59,276 nucleotides of DNA, taken from positions 1-59,276 of the forward strand of contig CACJFS010000007.1 of NCBI GenBank assembly GCA_902592715.1, read 5' to 3'. Positions 8,877 to 16,566 of this stretch are shown here, one piece after another. This DNA is from an uncultured Pelagibacteraceae bacterium. Lineage in GTDB: Bacteria > Pseudomonadota > Alphaproteobacteria > Pelagibacterales > Pelagibacteraceae. The position numbers and the translations under genes are program-made. The notes below the pieces were generated by a model. It saw nothing but the letters and a program-made list of their open reading frames with translations. It made no database searches and was not told the DNA's origin. Position 1 is the stretch's first letter, and each line of letters starts with the position of its first letter.

Positions 8877-8897
8877 AAGTATTAATAATCGTTAAGA

Positions 8898-9878
8898 TTA
8901 TATAACTCCTAATTTTTTCATAAGAGCTGTCATTTCTTCAGTTTGTTTTTCTAAGAAAGATACAAACTTACCTTCTGGATTGTAAATATTAACCCATGCA
9001 TTTCTTGATCTAACAGTTTCCCATTCAGAAGTCTTTTGTACATCGCCTAACATTTTAGCAATTTTTGATTTATCTGCACTACTCATTCCTGGAGGTCCAA
9101 AGAAACCTCTCCAGTTAACAAATTGCACATCATAACCTTGTTCTTTAAGAGTTGGTGCATCTGGAGCATCAGAAACTCTTGAAGGAGCTGTAATACCAAT
9201 AATTCTTACTTGGTCTCTAGCGCCCATAAGTTCACCTAAACCTGTAGAGATAATTTGTGTCTCACCTGATAAAAGTCCAGCTAAAGCTTTTCCGCCAGCA
9301 TCATAAGGAATGTATGCTACATCATTTGGATTAGCACCAGCAGCTTGGAAAGCTAAGGCACCAATTAAATGGTCCATGCTTCCTCTTACTGATCCGCCAG
9401 CCATTTTAATTGAGCTTGCATCTTTTTTATATGCATTAACTACATCTTCAAAATTTTTGTATGGTGAATTTTTTGCGACTGCTATAGCACCGTAATCTCC
9501 AATAACACCAGCTATTGGCACAACATCTTTATAAGATAAAGTTCCACTTCCACTTACGTAACCTTTATGTCTTGTAATTGATCTTAATACTAGTGGTGTT
9601 GATTGAACTAAGACTGTATTTGCAGGCTTATTATTAATCATGTAAGCTAATGCTTTTCCACCTCCACCACCTGACATATTTTCAAATGATGCACTTTTTA
9701 ACATACCAGCTTTTGTTAAAGCTTCACCAGTACCTCTAGCAGTTCCATCCCAACCACCACCAGCACCACCACCAATTACGAAATGCAATTTATCAATTGC
9801 TATTGAACCAGTTGTTGTTGCTGAAAGTATAAGAATTGCTGAGAATAAAACTGAAATTATTGATTTAATTAGTTTCAT
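8898..9878 (-). CDS. tctC: Tripartite tricarboxylate transporter substrate-binding protein TctC
   Basis: 326 residues with a signal peptide (hydrophobic stretch about 7-24, cleavage near residue 27). The mature start LHFVIGGGAGGGWDGTARG is the hallmark of the TctC/Bug family, as are VVPIAGVIGDYGAIAV and the MAGGSVRGSMDHL segment. Periplasmic binding component for TctAB. The ligand is unknown; Bug proteins bind carboxylates or other small acids. A strong AGGAGA ribosome site lies 10-15 bp upstream of the start, with a good promoter before it. An inverted repeat separates it from tctB. Confidence 0.94.
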   Translation of the reverse strand: MKLIKSIISVLFSAILILSATTTGSIAIDKLHFVIGGGAGGGWDGTARGTGEALTKAGMLKSASFENMSGGGGGKALAYMINNKPANTVLVQSTPLVLRSITRHKGYVSGSGTLSYKDVVPIAGVIGDYGAIAVAKNSPYKNFEDVVNAYKKDASSIKMAGGSVRGSMDHLIGALAFQAAGANPNDVAYIPYDAGGKALAGLLSGETQIISTGLGELMGARDQVRIIGITAPSRVSDAPDAPTLKEQGYDVQFVNWRGFFGPPGMSSADKSKIAKMLGDVQKTSEWETVRSRNAWVNIYNPEGKFVSFLEKQTEEMTALMKKLGVI

Positions 9879-9910
9879 TATTTTTTCTCCTATTATAATT
9901 ATAATTAGTT

Positions 9911-9939
9911 ATTAAACATAAATTAAAATTCAGAGTCAA
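9911..9939 (-). promoter_or_regulatory. Candidate sigma-70 promoter for tctCBA
   Basis: Read on the minus strand: -35 TTGACT (9934-9939), a 17-bp spacer, -10 TTTAAT (9911-9916), each one mismatch from consensus. It lies 32 bp upstream of the tctC start codon, leaving room for a short leader containing AGGAGA. Found by eye; the AT-rich background makes chance -10 matches common, but the exact 17-bp spacing and good -35 raise confidence. Confidence 0.55.
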
Positions 9940-9957
9940 TGAGGATTTATTGCTTAC

Positions 9958-11046
9958 ATGTTAAACGTAATTCTATTTAAACGATTATTAAATGAGCTTA
10001 GGATTAGTTACAAAGCTTTAATCATAGGAGTAATTGGTGGTTATATTGGAACTCTAATTGGTCTTCCTTTGCCTTGGTTGCTAGGTGCTTTAGGTTTAAA
10101 TTTGTGTATTGCTTTTACTAATTTTAAAATTGAATTCTCAACAAAATTACTAAATCCAGTTTTTCTGATGGTTGGTATTATTTTAGGTGGGACATTAAAT
10201 GTATCTTTATTATATAAAATTCATTTATGGATATTCTCTTCTATGGCAATGGTTGTTTGTACTATAGTCAGTACTATTCTTGCAGGGTATTATTTTGTTA
10301 AAGTTTGTAAATTTGATAAGTTTATCGCAACACTTGCTGCTCTACCTGGAGCATTTGTTCCAATAGCTGCAGCACTCTTAGAGTATGGAAAAAAAGAAAA
10401 TCACAAACAAGTTTTAATTCCCCAGGCTACAAGAGTTATATTTATTGTAAGTTTTGTACCTATATTATTTATCAGCAAGTTAGGTTTTTCTGAAATCACA
10501 GGATATAATTATGAAAATATATACGATTTAAGGTATTTTTTAGAAATATTTTTTCTAATTATTATTTGTTATTTATTTTCTATATTGCTTAAAAAATTTA
10601 ATATTCCTTCGCCTATACTTGTTGGTGCAATGGCTTTATCAGGTTTATTTTATACTTTTGAGATTGTTAACTCTAGATTTCCAGACACAGTAATAAATAT
10701 AGCTTTCATTTTTTTGGGTACTGCTCTTGGAAGCAGACTAAATGGATTAAAGCTAAAAGAATTATTCTTTTATATTTTTCACGGTATAATTGTTTGTTCT
10801 ATATTAGTTATTGTTGCAATGGTTACAGCTTACTTGCTCCAATATTTAGGTTTTGATTTTATTCCAACTTTTTTAAGTTTCGCTCCAGGAGGAATTCATG
10901 AAATGGTTGTTATTAGCGTTGCTTATAATATTGACCCTATTTTTGTAAGTTATCATCATTTTTTAAGAATATTAATAATTGTAGCTTTTCTCCCATTTTT
11001 GCTAAAAAAATTTGGTAACAATTCAATTGAGAAAAATAAAACTTAA
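9958..11046 (+). CDS. AbrB-type duplicated membrane protein (Gneg_AbrB_dup family)
   Basis: 362 residues, about 10 spans, built as two repeats. Repeat one has GLPLPWLLGALGLNL and ALPGAFVPIAAALLEYG; repeat two has NIPSPILVGAMALSG and SFAPGGIHEMVVISVAY. These are the marks of the family often mis-labelled ammonia monooxygenase or AbrB regulator; E. coli AbrB is a membrane protein. Function unknown, transport suspected. It is divergent from tctC, which may mean shared control, and converges on a TauE-like gene with a 4-bp overlap. Confidence 0.82.
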   Translation: MLNVILFKRLLNELRISYKALIIGVIGGYIGTLIGLPLPWLLGALGLNLCIAFTNFKIEFSTKLLNPVFLMVGIILGGTLNVSLLYKIHLWIFSSMAMVVCTIVSTILAGYYFVKVCKFDKFIATLAALPGAFVPIAAALLEYGKKENHKQVLIPQATRVIFIVSFVPILFISKLGFSEITGYNYENIYDLRYFLEIFFLIIICYLFSILLKKFNIPSPILVGAMALSGLFYTFEIVNSRFPDTVINIAFIFLGTALGSRLNGLKLKELFFYIFHGIIVCSILVIVAMVTAYLLQYLGFDFIPTFLSFAPGGIHEMVVISVAYNIDPIFVSYHHFLRILIIVAFLPFLLKKFGNNSIEKNKT

Positions 11047-11786
11047 ATAAAATCAAATATTAACTTTGTGCTACTGACAAGAATTAATCCATAGATAATA
11101 TTATAAAACAAATTTTCTTCTATAATTTTAAGCAATTTATAACCAATAAATATTCCAATTAATGCTAGTGGAAAAAGAGAGACAGATTGATATAAAGTAT
11201 CAAAGTTCATCATTGAAAGATAAATATACAAAGGTAACTTTATTAAGTTAACACAACTAAAAAAGATAATTCTAGTTCCCACATATATCTCTTTTTTTAA
11301 TCTTAATGGAAGCAAGTAAAGACTTGTGGGTGTTCCACCAGCATGAACACAAAAACTAGAAAATCCAGCAATAGATGAGCAAATAGCACCCTTTAAAAAA
11401 TTCTGCTCAGCTGGAACAGTCTTTTCTTTTTTAAATAAAAAATAATGCCCTGCAAACAAAAAACCCATTATTCCAACAATTAATTTAAGTAGGTCCTCTG
11501 AAAAATAATTAAAAGTAAACGAAGCAATAATAATTCCTATAGCTGCAAATGGGACTATTACTTTTAAAATTCTAAAATTGAACTCTTTTCTAAATCTGTA
11601 AACAGCAATTATGTCTGAAAATATTAAAATTGGGAGAATAATTGCTAATGCTTGTTGCAGTGGCATAACAACTGTCATCAATGGAACTGAAATTAGTGAT
11701 ATAGAACCACCTAGACCAGATTTTGCAATACCATACAAAATAATTGCAGGAACAACGCTGATAAGAAAAAGGAAATTTATTTCCAT
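11043..11786 (-). CDS. TSUP (TauE/SafE) family membrane transporter
   Basis: 247 residues with 7-8 hydrophobic spans and the first-repeat motif YGIAKSGLGGSISLISVPLM (residues 18-37), a variant of the TSUP loop. The second repeat has AGFSSFCVHAGGTPTSLYLLP. The family carries sulfite, sulfonates, sulfolactate or other organic acids across the inner membrane; the substrate is open. It overlaps the glycosyltransferase stop codon by one base, so it probably belongs to that transcript. It is a distant paralogue of the longer TauE-like protein at 41214-42299. Confidence 0.85.
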   Translation of the reverse strand: MEINFLFLISVVPAIILYGIAKSGLGGSISLISVPLMTVVMPLQQALAIILPILIFSDIIAVYRFRKEFNFRILKVIVPFAAIGIIIASFTFNYFSEDLLKLIVGIMGFLFAGHYFLFKKEKTVPAEQNFLKGAICSSIAGFSSFCVHAGGTPTSLYLLPLRLKKEIYVGTRIIFFSCVNLIKLPLYIYLSMMNFDTLYQSVSLFPLALIGIFIGYKLLKIIEENLFYNIIYGLILVSSTKLIFDFI

Positions 11787-12727
11787 TAATGTAAAGAATT
11801 TATAAAATATTCAAAGACCTTTTCACCAGAGAGCTTATTTAAGTCTGTTACTTGAATTGCTTTAAAATTTTCTCTCTCTATACTTACTTTGTATGCAGTG
11901 GTGTGAGATCCAAATAAAGCTAATCCTTTAGAACCCAAATGTGCAGCCATATGTGCAGGTCCAGTATCATTTGCTATGACAAAAGAACTATCTTTTATTA
12001 AAGTTGCAAGTTCAGAGATGTTTAAAGATTTGTCTTCCTTTAAAATTGTAATCGCATTAATTTCTTTTGTCATACTAATCTCTTGAGGACCTGGAGCAAC
12101 TATAATTTTATATTCATCTTTAAATTTGCTTTGAATTAAATCTATAAGATTATTGTAATTAGGCCATTTTTTAATCTGCAAGTGTGGTGAGCAAAAAGGA
12201 AATAAAATTATGTATTTATTTAAATCAAATTTTTTTTTAATTTTATCTATATTAGAACAAGCCCAGTTAAAGTCTGGAAACATTGTTTTTTCTATCGTTA
12301 TTCCAGAAGTTTCTAATTGATGTTTAAATCTATCTAGTACAGGATTTTTATCAAATTCCTCTTTTGATTTATCCTTTGGCAAAGTAGTTTCGGATGATGA
12401 CCAAATACTATTATCTACATTTGGAAATAATATTCTTTTATAAAAGCTTGATCTTGATGAATTTTGCAAATCAAAGACTCTTGTAAATTTATGCTTTTTA
12501 AGTTCTCGCATTAGGCTAAATAAATAAAATAAATTAAACCTTGATAATCTTTTGTCTAAAATAATGTCCTTTAAATATGGATTTTTTTTAAAAAAATCAA
12601 AGTAAGGTTTAGAGGTTAACATATAAATATTATCCCCTTTATAGAATTCAGAAATATCTTGAATTGCACCACTTGCTTGGGCTATATCTCCAAGAGATCC
12701 ATGTTTAATAATAAGAATATTAGACAT
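11786..12727 (-). CDS. Glycosyltransferase family 9 (heptosyltransferase-like)
   Basis: 313 residues. The N-terminus NILIIKHGSLGDIAQASGA and the C-terminal VIANDTGPAHMAAHLGSKGLALFGSH are the diagnostic blocks of ADP-heptose:LPS heptosyltransferases (GT-B fold). It likely adds a sugar to the lipopolysaccharide core on the cytoplasmic face of the inner membrane. It shares one base with the downstream TSUP gene and starts 32 bp from a divergent DUF6165-like gene that I associate with LPS loci. Confidence 0.9.
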   Translation of the reverse strand: MSNILIIKHGSLGDIAQASGAIQDISEFYKGDNIYMLTSKPYFDFFKKNPYLKDIILDKRLSRFNLFYLFSLMRELKKHKFTRVFDLQNSSRSSFYKRILFPNVDNSIWSSSETTLPKDKSKEEFDKNPVLDRFKHQLETSGITIEKTMFPDFNWACSNIDKIKKKFDLNKYIILFPFCSPHLQIKKWPNYNNLIDLIQSKFKDEYKIIVAPGPQEISMTKEINAITILKEDKSLNISELATLIKDSSFVIANDTGPAHMAAHLGSKGLALFGSHTTAYKVSIERENFKAIQVTDLNKLSGEKVFEYFINSLH

Positions 12728-12759
12728 ATTTATAACAACTTAACATACTATTTTATTTA

Positions 12760-13149
12760 ATGAATAAGATTTTGATTGAAGTATCAGCTGGTGAACTATT
12801 AGACAAAATTTCAATTTTAGAAATAAAAAAAGAAAAAATCAAAAATCCAGAAAAGTTAAAATTCATAAATGATGAATACTTAATTTTAAATAATCAATTA
12901 AAAGAAAATATTAATTTAAATGATAAGTTAAATTCACTTTACGATGAATTAAAGGCAATTAACTCTAAACTTTGGGATATAGAAGATGATAAAAGAAATT
13001 GTGAAAAAAATTCAGATTTTGGAGAAAATTTTATAAAGTTATCAAGGGATGTTCATTTTCTAAATGACGATAGGGCAAAAATTAAACTAGAAATTAATAA
13101 TATTACTGGTTCAAAGATTAAAGAAATTAAAGAATATACAAGCTACTGA
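12760..13149 (+). CDS. DUF6165-like small protein
   Basis: 129 residues, charged and lysine-rich, predicted mostly helical with coiled-coil character. The N-terminal VSAGELLDKISILEIKKEKI block matches what I know as DUF6165, a family found next to heptosyltransferase and LPS genes; here too it lies opposite a GT9 gene. SKLWDIEDDKR near residues 68-78 is another conserved-looking block. No enzymatic motif. Family assignment from memory of the N-terminal pattern; function unknown. Its end overlaps the convergent permease gene by 7 bp. Confidence 0.65.
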   Translation: MNKILIEVSAGELLDKISILEIKKEKIKNPEKLKFINDEYLILNNQLKENINLNDKLNSLYDELKAINSKLWDIEDDKRNCEKNSDFGENFIKLSRDVHFLNDDRAKIKLEINNITGSKIKEIKEYTSY

Positions 13150-13817
13150 TAAATATATTTTTTTTCTAAAAGTTTGATTGCTTTATGAATTATAAATGTA
13201 ATAAATAAATAAATAATCCCTGCAGTTATAAATGCTTCAAAAGGCTTAAAAGTTAAAACATTTACTTTTCTAGCTTCTCCCATTAAATCCATAATTGTTA
13301 TAACGCTCGCTAGAGATGTGCCTTTCAACATTAATATTATTTCATTTCCATAAGCTGGTAGTGATTGTTTAATGGCTATAGGCAATTGAATTCTGTAAAA
13401 AGTTATTTTTTTTGTAACACCTAAGCTTTGTGCGGCTTCTATATAACCTTTTTTAATTGTCTGAAATGCTGATCTTAATATTTCAGATGTATATGCTCCA
13501 GTATTTAGAGAAAATGCGATGATTGCACACCAGTATGGTTCCTTAATAATTACCCAAAAAAATGAATTTCTTAAAAACTCAATGTTAGCTAACCCATAAT
13601 AAATTAAATATAATTGAACAAGTAATGGAGTTCCTCTAAAAAAATAAGAATAACCATAAGCAAATTTATTAATTATTGGATTTTTATTAATTCTTAAAAT
13701 TGCAAAAAACAAACCTATAATTAATCCAAAAAACATTGAAACTATTAAGAGTTTAAGAGTAATAATTGCACCACTCAACAAGCTGGGAAAAATACTAATC
13801 ATTAAATTTATATCCAT
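13143..13817 (-). CDS. Amino-acid ABC transporter permease (HisM/ArtM type)
   Basis: 224 residues, about five spans. The ABC permease EAA loop is EAAQSLGVTKKITFYRIQLP, followed by the ALPAYGNE-like LPAYGNEIILMLKGTSLAS block typical of polar amino-acid permeases. It forms the inner-membrane channel with the 230-residue permease encoded just upstream (shared base at 13817). No ATPase gene lies in this cluster, so the nucleotide-binding subunit must come from elsewhere. Confidence 0.92.
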   Translation of the reverse strand: MDINLMISIFPSLLSGAIITLKLLIVSMFFGLIIGLFFAILRINKNPIINKFAYGYSYFFRGTPLLVQLYLIYYGLANIEFLRNSFFWVIIKEPYWCAIIAFSLNTGAYTSEILRSAFQTIKKGYIEAAQSLGVTKKITFYRIQLPIAIKQSLPAYGNEIILMLKGTSLASVITIMDLMGEARKVNVLTFKPFEAFITAGIIYLFITFIIHKAIKLLEKKYIYQ

Positions 13818-14509
13818 CAGTATCCTTTGCTATATTTGATTTCTAATTTATTAATTAATTTCATACTAAGGAAGGTAAGTATTAAATATAATATTGCTGC
13901 TACTGAATAAAAAAATAATGGATCTCTAGTTGACCCTGCCGCAATATAAGATTGTCTCATTATTTCTACTAACCCAGTTACTGAAATTAAAGAAGTGTCT
14001 TTTAAAGCTATTTGCCAAACATTACTAAGGTTTGGAATTGCTAGCCTTAACATTTGAGGTAAGATAATTTTATAGAATTGAATACCTTTTTTTATACCCA
14101 AAACTTTTGACGCTTCAAATTGTCCTTTATCTATTGATAAAATAGCCCCTCTAAAAACTTCGGTAGAATAGGCTCCAGAAATAACTCCAATTGCAAGAGC
14201 ACCTGTTATAAATGCATTTATTTCAATATATCCGTCATATCCAAAAATCGAAGCCACATACATAGCAGCTCCAGTTCCACCAAAAAATAATAAGTATATT
14301 ACTAATAGTTCTGGAACACCCCTAATAATTGTAGTGTAACAATTACCAATAATATTAAGCGATTTTTTTTTAGATAATTTTAACGGTGTAAATATTAAAG
14401 CAAATAAAAACCCTATTGCCATAGCTGCAATGGAAACAGCAATTGTCATTAAGGTTGCAAAAAAGAGCTCGTCTCCCCAACCAGTATCTCCAAATGAAAG
14501 AAGTTCCAT
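13817..14509 (-). CDS. Amino-acid ABC transporter permease (HisQ type)
   Basis: 230 residues with five spans. The coupling loop reads EASKVLGIKKGIQFYKIILP, followed by LSNVWQIALKDTSLISVTG. The early RGVPELLVIYLLFFGG block is typical of HisQ/OccQ proteins. It pairs with the adjacent HisM-type permease and the upstream binding protein. A 10-bp hairpin sits between this gene and the binding-protein gene, probably to lower permease output relative to binding protein. Confidence 0.93.
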   Translation of the reverse strand: MELLSFGDTGWGDELFFATLMTIAVSIAAMAIGFLFALIFTPLKLSKKKSLNIIGNCYTTIIRGVPELLVIYLLFFGGTGAAMYVASIFGYDGYIEINAFITGALAIGVISGAYSTEVFRGAILSIDKGQFEASKVLGIKKGIQFYKIILPQMLRLAIPNLSNVWQIALKDTSLISVTGLVEIMRQSYIAAGSTRDPLFFYSVAAILYLILTFLSMKLINKLEIKYSKGY

Positions 14510-14515
14510 ATAGAT

Positions 14516-14540
14516 TGGCGACTATATATTATAGTCGCCA
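14516..14540 (-). repeat. Strong intergenic hairpin between binding protein and permease
   Basis: TGGCGACTAT at 14516-14525 and ATAGTCGCCA at 14531-14540 form a perfect 10-bp stem with a 5-nt loop. It fills most of the 44-bp gap between the binding-protein stop and the first permease start. No T-run follows on the minus strand, so it reads better as an mRNA-stabilising or partial-stop hairpin than as a full terminator. Confidence 0.65.
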
Positions 14541-14553
14541 TATCTAAAATTAA

Positions 14554-15381
14554 TTACATAGAAGCGTCAAAACCGAACCATTTAATAGCTATTCTGCTAA
14601 TATGACCGTCTTTTCTTGCTTTATCAATCGCTTTATTAAAAGCTTTTAAAAGTTTGGTGTCATCTTTTCTTATACCAACACCCACTCCATTACCAAAAGC
14701 ACCACCAGAAAAAGTTGGCCCTACAAGAACAACTTCTTTTCCAGATTTCTCAGCATAATCTGTGAATGCAACTGCTGCTGCTAAAGCAACATCACATCTA
14801 CCATTTGTTAAATCAAGATTAACTTCATCTTGTGTTTTATAAGTTTTCAAATTTATCTTTCCAACATCACCAGACTCTAAGAAATTTTGGTGAATTGTTC
14901 CAATTTGTGTACAAACTGTTTTTCCTGATAATGCTGAAGTTAAAGTTTTCATAGCTTTATTTACGGATGAGCCACCGATATTTAAATTTACTGCTTCTGG
15001 GGTATCAATTCCTTCTAAGCCAGAACCTTTCATAACAGCCAATGACGCTACTTCATCTGCATATCCTTGTGAAAAACTAATTGTTTTCATTCTTTCATCA
15101 GTAATCGACATTCCGGCCATTATTGCATCAAATTTTTTTGATGTTAAAGCTGGTATCATTCCATCCCAGTCTTGCTCAACGATTTCACATTGCTGGCCTA
15201 TATATCTGCATAGTGTCCAAGCAAGTTCTACTTCAAACCCAATAAGCTTACCTGAAGCATCTTTTGAATTCCATGGTGGGTAAGCTCCCTCAGTTCCAAT
15301 CTTGATTTTATCAGCATTAGAACTACTAATTAAAAATAAAGATAACAGAACAGTTAAAAATATATTTTTTATTACATTCAT
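14554..15381 (-). CDS. Basic/polar amino-acid ABC transporter substrate-binding protein
   Basis: 275 residues with a signal peptide (cleavage near residue 23, SSSNA). The mature N-terminus IKIGTEGAYPPWNSKD, then LIGFEVELAWTLCRYIG and the DGMIPALTSKKFDAIMAGMSIT block, are typical of the HisJ/ArgT/OccT group (family 3 binding proteins). Periplasmic; the likely ligands are lysine, arginine, ornithine, histidine or a derivative. A GGAGG ribosome site precedes the ATG. It follows speDE by 59 bp on the same strand, suggesting a link to polyamine precursors. Confidence 0.9.
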   Translation of the reverse strand: MNVIKNIFLTVLLSLFLISSSNADKIKIGTEGAYPPWNSKDASGKLIGFEVELAWTLCRYIGQQCEIVEQDWDGMIPALTSKKFDAIMAGMSITDERMKTISFSQGYADEVASLAVMKGSGLEGIDTPEAVNLNIGGSSVNKAMKTLTSALSGKTVCTQIGTIHQNFLESGDVGKINLKTYKTQDEVNLDLTNGRCDVALAAAVAFTDYAEKSGKEVVLVGPTFSGGAFGNGVGVGIRKDDTKLLKAFNKAIDKARKDGHISRIAIKWFGFDASM

Positions 15382-15440
15382 TATTTCCTCCGTTTAAAAA
15401 AATAATTATTTCACAATTTTTGAGATTTAAAAAGAAGTTT

Positions 15441-16481
15441 CTAATGATTTATCGATGAAGAAAAATTCCAAGAACAATCAAAACTGGGTATATAAACTCT
15501 AGATAATTTAGTGTTACCAAAGTTTTCATTAAATACGTTTAACCAATTATCTACTTGCTTTGGTTTTTTATCTTGGCTACCTACTTGGGCTGTAATTACT
15601 CCTTTTGGCTTTAAAATTCTTACAAGTGAGTTCATATTTTTAGCAGCCAAATCAATGCAGTATTGGTCATCATTTAAATCAACATAAATCTGATCATAGG
15701 TATCATTTTTGACTGATTTAATACTTTCAAATGCATCTCCCCATACACATTTTACTGAATTCTTCTCTGTAGCCTTTTCACCTATTTTACCTAAATGCTT
15801 ATCACAAACCTCAACCACTTCAGGATCTAACTCGTACCAATCAATAAAACTAAAATTTTTTGAAATACATTCTCTAGCAACACCACCATCTCCACCACCT
15901 ATAATTGCTGCTTTTTCTTTATTAGGGTTTAAGTCAAGTCCTGAGTTCACAAAAGTAGTGCTATAGAGATATTCGTCTTTTTCTGCTACTTGGATTTCTT
16001 TATCAATAAACAAAGCTTTTCCAAACTGTTCTAATTCCAGTATCTCAATATGTTGGCCTACTTTTGATTTAAAATTTTCAATAACATTATTAACTACATA
16101 TGATTTTTTTAGACCAGGTGAACTGTAATTGTCATGATAAAGATCCACTGTATCTCTATTAAATTCTTTTTTGACTATATGAGTATGCACTATTTCCTCT
16201 TTAATAATATCCAAGGCAACAGAAGGTGAAATTTTTGCACATGTGAAAAAGTCAAAACTTATAATCCCCTTTTCTGGGAATGTGTGAAAACTTATATGGC
16301 TTTCAGCTAACAAAGCAACTAAGGTAAATCCTTGTGGCTCAAATTTATATTTAGAAATTTCAAGCACTGTAACCTTTGCAATTTTGGCAATTTTATAAAC
16401 TAATTTCTCAAAGAAAGCAGGATCGTATTCCTTTTTTGTGCCTATTATATCTAGAGCAATGTGTTCTCCAACTTTAGTCAT
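15441..16481 (-). CDS. speDE: Fused S-adenosylmethionine decarboxylase / spermidine synthase
   Basis: 346 residues forming one uninterrupted frame. Residues 1-115 are a class 1b AdoMet decarboxylase proenzyme: the AESHISFHTFPE block contains the processing site E60-S61 (pyruvoyl precursor), H66, and C81 in FFTCA. Residues about 125-346 are a spermidine-synthase domain: IIGGGDGGVA (193-202) binds decarboxylated AdoMet, YELDPEVVEV and WGDAFES follow, and D268 with D271 match the catalytic aspartates. The usual YHE in the putrescine-side loop is YST here. Together the two activities make a polyamine from putrescine and release methylthioadenosine. It is followed by an amino-acid uptake cassette and is divergent from the aldolase fusion. 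Confidence 0.9.
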   Translation of the reverse strand: MTKVGEHIALDIIGTKKEYDPAFFEKLVYKIAKIAKVTVLEISKYKFEPQGFTLVALLAESHISFHTFPEKGIISFDFFTCAKISPSVALDIIKEEIVHTHIVKKEFNRDTVDLYHDNYSSPGLKKSYVVNNVIENFKSKVGQHIEILELEQFGKALFIDKEIQVAEKDEYLYSTTFVNSGLDLNPNKEKAAIIGGGDGGVARECISKNFSFIDWYELDPEVVEVCDKHLGKIGEKATEKNSVKCVWGDAFESIKSVKNDTYDQIYVDLNDDQYCIDLAAKNMNSLVRILKPKGVITAQVGSQDKKPKQVDNWLNVFNENFGNTKLSRVYIPSFDCSWNFSSSINH

Positions 16482-16539
16482 ATGAATGTTTAATGACTTT
16501 ACTAATTTAATTTTTTACTTCTTTCAAATAAAAAACTAC

Positions 16540-16559
16540 TATAATAATTTATCTGAGGA
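16540..16559 (+). promoter_or_regulatory. -10 box and Shine-Dalgarno fixing the start of the aldolase fusion gene
   Basis: TATAAT at 16540-16545 and GAGGA at 16555-16559 lie 7 bp before a TTG codon at 16567. They support TTG 16567 as the start, since the earlier in-frame ATG at 16486 would lie upstream of the promoter and adds a stretch with no family similarity. No good -35 element is visible, so the promoter call is moderate. Confidence 0.5.
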
Positions 16560-16566
16560 TATTACT

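Noticed and set aside
16486-16566. In-frame N-terminal extension of the aldolase-dehydrogenase (ATG at 16486)
   Set aside because: It precedes the TATAAT at 16540, lacks a ribosome site and adds a hydrophobic stretch absent from the family; TTG 16567 has GAGGA 7 bp upstream.
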